DNA of 7,117 bases from Candidatus Latescibacterota bacterium (GTDB lineage: Bacteria; Latescibacterota; MVCY01). Under the pieces are notes generated by a model. That model saw only the letters and a program-made list of their open reading frames with translations. It had not been told where the DNA came from and did no database searches. Shown piece by piece: positions 5,491 to 7,117 of the stretch (position 1 is its first letter; each line of letters begins with the position of its first letter). The stretch lies in assembly GCA_030640765.1 (NCBI GenBank), contig DAOWIT010000114.1, positions 1 through 7,117 on the forward strand, written 5' to 3'. Made by a program: the position numbers and the translations under genes.

Positions 5491-6530
5491 CCCTTGAGAT
5501 GCTTATCAAAAAACGAAAAGGCCTTGTCCCCGGCAAAAGAGTGTTCCCCCATAAAGATGTCGAACTCCAGGTTATTAGAGATTCCGGCGGCCTCGTAGAT
5601 ATTCCTTAGGTGTTTATGTGCTTCTCTGGTGAACTTGAACTGGAAGCAGGTGTCGTTGATGCCGCTTTCTATCAGAAGCGGCCTGGGAGCAATTAGGCCG
5701 GCTATATCGGCCACATCCGCATACTTGTAGAGGTAGGGCACAAATTGGGAGCCGCACAAGTTGGCGGTTTCCACCGCGTAGTGGCGGGTAGTAGTAAGAT
5801 AGCAGATGATATCGGCCGCCTTTACTCTCTCATCCAGGGCTGAAATATAGGTGGTCATCGTCCCCCCAAAACTTAACCCCATGCATCCTATCCTTTCGGG
5901 ATCGACCTCCGGCTGTTGACAGAGGAAATCCAAGGCGCACATCCCATCGTGGATGTTCCTGGCCAGAAGCACCTGGCCCAGAAGAAGCCCTTTAATGAAG
6001 TACATATTGCACTTGTCCCTTCCAGGGAAGGGGTCACTGTAGGCCACTCTCTCGCCGAAAGGACGGAAATCGGGGCAAAGAGTGACATAACCCCTCCGAG
6101 CCATCTGCTCCCCATAGTTGTAATTGTGCCCTCTTATATTTTCTTTTCTCTCTGGTTGATCAAAGGTTACTCCGGCAACCGAGTCTTTACCGAAAGGCCC
6201 GTGCCCGTGGCAGCAGAGAATGCCGGGAAGCTTTTTATCCCCGGAGATTTCTTTGGGTTTCAGAAGGTAAAGCGGCATTCGCAGGTGCTTTTCGGTGGAG
6301 ATCGTGTATTTCTCCCTCACAAAATCCCCGCAATCCTCTTCACCCAGTTTATCAGGCTCCAGAGGGACCTTTTCAGGAAATCCGCCTAAGAGCTCCAGCA
6401 GTTTGGCCTTAAGCTCCCTACGCCACTTCTCGAAATCCTTCTTTGTGCGACTCTGGAAGTGGAGAGAGGGGGTTATGTCTTGCTCCAGATTGATGTAATA
6501 CCATTCCATGCTATTCAGAAATTCGCCCAT
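5448..6530 (-). CDS. Alpha/beta hydrolase, dienelactone hydrolase / acetylxylan esterase-like
   Basis: The 360-residue product is a serine hydrolase of the alpha/beta fold, probably a carbohydrate or other ester hydrolase. The triad is visible: nucleophile S220 in GLSFGG (218-223), acid D293 in ESGIND, and H330 in GEHSF. HGHG (108-111) would form the oxyanion region, and GYVTLCPDFRPFGER (147-161) is a typical strand-turn of the family. The long N-terminal part before the core (about 1-100) is usual for Abhydrolase_7/acetylxylan-esterase-like members. No signal peptide is present, so it should be cytosolic and act on imported compounds. AGAGGA (6535-6540) sits four bases before the ATG and favours this start over the internal M8. 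The gene follows the URO-D-family gene by 31 bp, so they are probably co-transcribed. Its last 13 or so codons, giving the serine-rich tail QMWNSTISSSSRI, are antisense to the GTPase C-terminus. The substrate cannot be deduced. Confidence 0.9.
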   Translation of the reverse strand: MGEFLNSMEWYYINLEQDITPSLHFQSRTKKDFEKWRRELKAKLLELLGGFPEKVPLEPDKLGEEDCGDFVREKYTISTEKHLRMPLYLLKPKEISGDKKLPGILCCHGHGPFGKDSVAGVTFDQPERKENIRGHNYNYGEQMARRGYVTLCPDFRPFGERVAYSDPFPGRDKCNMYFIKGLLLGQVLLARNIHDGMCALDFLCQQPEVDPERIGCMGLSFGGTMTTYISALDERVKAADIICYLTTTRHYAVETANLCGSQFVPYLYKYADVADIAGLIAPRPLLIESGINDTCFQFKFTREAHKHLRNIYEAAGISNNLEFDIFMGEHSFAGDKAFSFFDKHLKGQMWNSTISSSSRI

Positions 6531-6561
6531 TTGATCCTCTTTCTTGAACCTTAATCGATGT

Positions 6562-7117
6562 TCACTGGCCTTTCTGGTAGATTAGCCCTCCATATTCGAT
6601 AAATGCCTCGGACATGACCTCTATTTTCTCCCGAGTGTGTCCCACCGCCTCAGGCGATCCATACCATTTGGCGATAAAGCCCCCGTTAAATTTGCCGAAG
6701 GATTCTACAAGATATTTTGCGTAGTTTCGGACGTCCTCCCCGGTTCCTTTGACCATAGTGTTTTGAATGTCCACCGGACACCAGAAGCACAGTCTTCCCC
6801 CGAAGAGCTCAGACAATCTTTCAACTCCCATATTCTCCTGTTGATCCATCTGGATCAGATCGAGTTTGGCCTCGATAAAATCCTCCAAAAGATCAATGAT
6901 GTATCCGCAACTGTGAAGAAATGTTAGCATTCCCTGTTGGTGGGCGAAGCTGTAGACCCGATTGTATCTCGGCTTGAAGAATTTTCGGAATATCTCCGGT
7001 GCCAGCATCGGCCTGTCCTGGAGTCCCCAGTCATCAGCGGAGATGATCCCATCTACGCCCAGGCTGGCGAGATTCTCAATGCTGTCTATGGCGATATCGG
7101 CAAGCCTATCGAGCAAC
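6562..7117 (-). CDS. Uroporphyrinogen decarboxylase (URO-D) superfamily protein, C-terminal half
   Basis: The frame is open to the right edge. The 184 or so visible residues are about half of the usual 340-380, so the N-terminus lies outside; a TTG near the edge is most likely an internal leucine. The segment fits the C-terminal half of the URO-D/MtaA/CmuA superfamily: GVDGIISADDWG (20-31), a rest resembling PEIFRKFFKPRY (40-51), HSCG (68-71), CPVDIQNTMVKGTGEDV (113-129), and a closing GGFIAKWYGSPEAVGHTREKIEVM. Members include heme-pathway decarboxylase and zinc-dependent methyltransferases of corrinoid systems. HSCG corresponds to the HxC zinc ligands of MtaA-type enzymes, but the later cysteine ligand expected near the glycine-rich end is replaced by KWYGS. 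Heme synthesis is therefore unlikely; a paralogue in methyl transfer or sugar-related catabolism is inferred from its hydrolase partner 31 bp downstream. The true reaction is unknown. Confidence 0.85.
   Translation of the reverse strand, partial: LLDRLADIAIDSIENLASLGVDGIISADDWGLQDRPMLAPEIFRKFFKPRYNRVYSFAHQQGMLTFLHSCGYIIDLLEDFIEAKLDLIQMDQQENMGVERLSELFGGRLCFWCPVDIQNTMVKGTGEDVRNYAKYLVESFGKFNGGFIAKWYGSPEAVGHTREKIEVMSEAFIEYGGLIYQKGQ

Noticed and set aside
5916..6389. 157-residue plus-strand frame
   Set aside because: It lies wholly antisense to the hydrolase, whose catalytic motifs are intact, and its translation resembles no protein family.
7114..7116. TTG as the start codon of the URO-D-family gene
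   Set aside because: The visible product is only half the family length and begins in the middle of the fold, so the TTG is almost surely an internal leucine.

Overview
The window reads as chromosomal DNA from an uncultured, diderm (Gram-negative-type) bacterium. The evidence for an outer membrane is a gene for a probable beta-barrel protein with a signal peptide and a C-terminal phenylalanine, next to a long secreted protein built of Ig-like, fibronectin-like and carboxypeptidase-regulatory-like modules. The TGS-domain GTPase of the Obg/DRG type, a cytosolic acetylxylan-esterase-like hydrolase and a uroporphyrinogen-decarboxylase-like protein together are a mix I associate with candidate phyla of the Latescibacteria, KSB1, Poribacteria or WOR-3 kind. 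The phylum cannot be fixed from this sequence.

Layout from left to right: (1) 1-2156, minus strand: a secreted multi-domain surface or adhesin-like protein, open for 718 codons and running off the left edge. (2) 2157-2309: a short gap with two hairpins that are inverted copies of one repeat, plus a TATAAT box. (3) 2310-3896, minus: an outer-membrane barrel protein of the FadL/PorV kind. (4) 3897-4497: a 601-bp non-coding divergent region, partly AT-rich, bounded by two inverted copies of a 24-bp motif, with a plausible promoter and another hairpin repeat. (5) 4498-5490, plus: the GTPase. (6) 5448-6530, minus: the hydrolase, whose last codons overlap the GTPase tail. (7) 6562-7117, minus: the C-terminal half of the URO-D-family protein, cut by the right edge.

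Functional grouping: the two left genes share a strand and both go to the envelope, so they may form a surface module (barrel plus secreted protein). The two right minus-strand genes are 31 bp apart and very probably form a catabolic operon of unknown substrate. The GTPase is a lone gene with a likely role at the ribosome. No RNA gene, CRISPR array, transposase or complete mobile element was seen. No clearly new multi-gene system is visible. The most unusual material is non-coding: the inverted 24-bp motif upstream of both divergent genes and the small family of GTAG-headed hairpin repeats.
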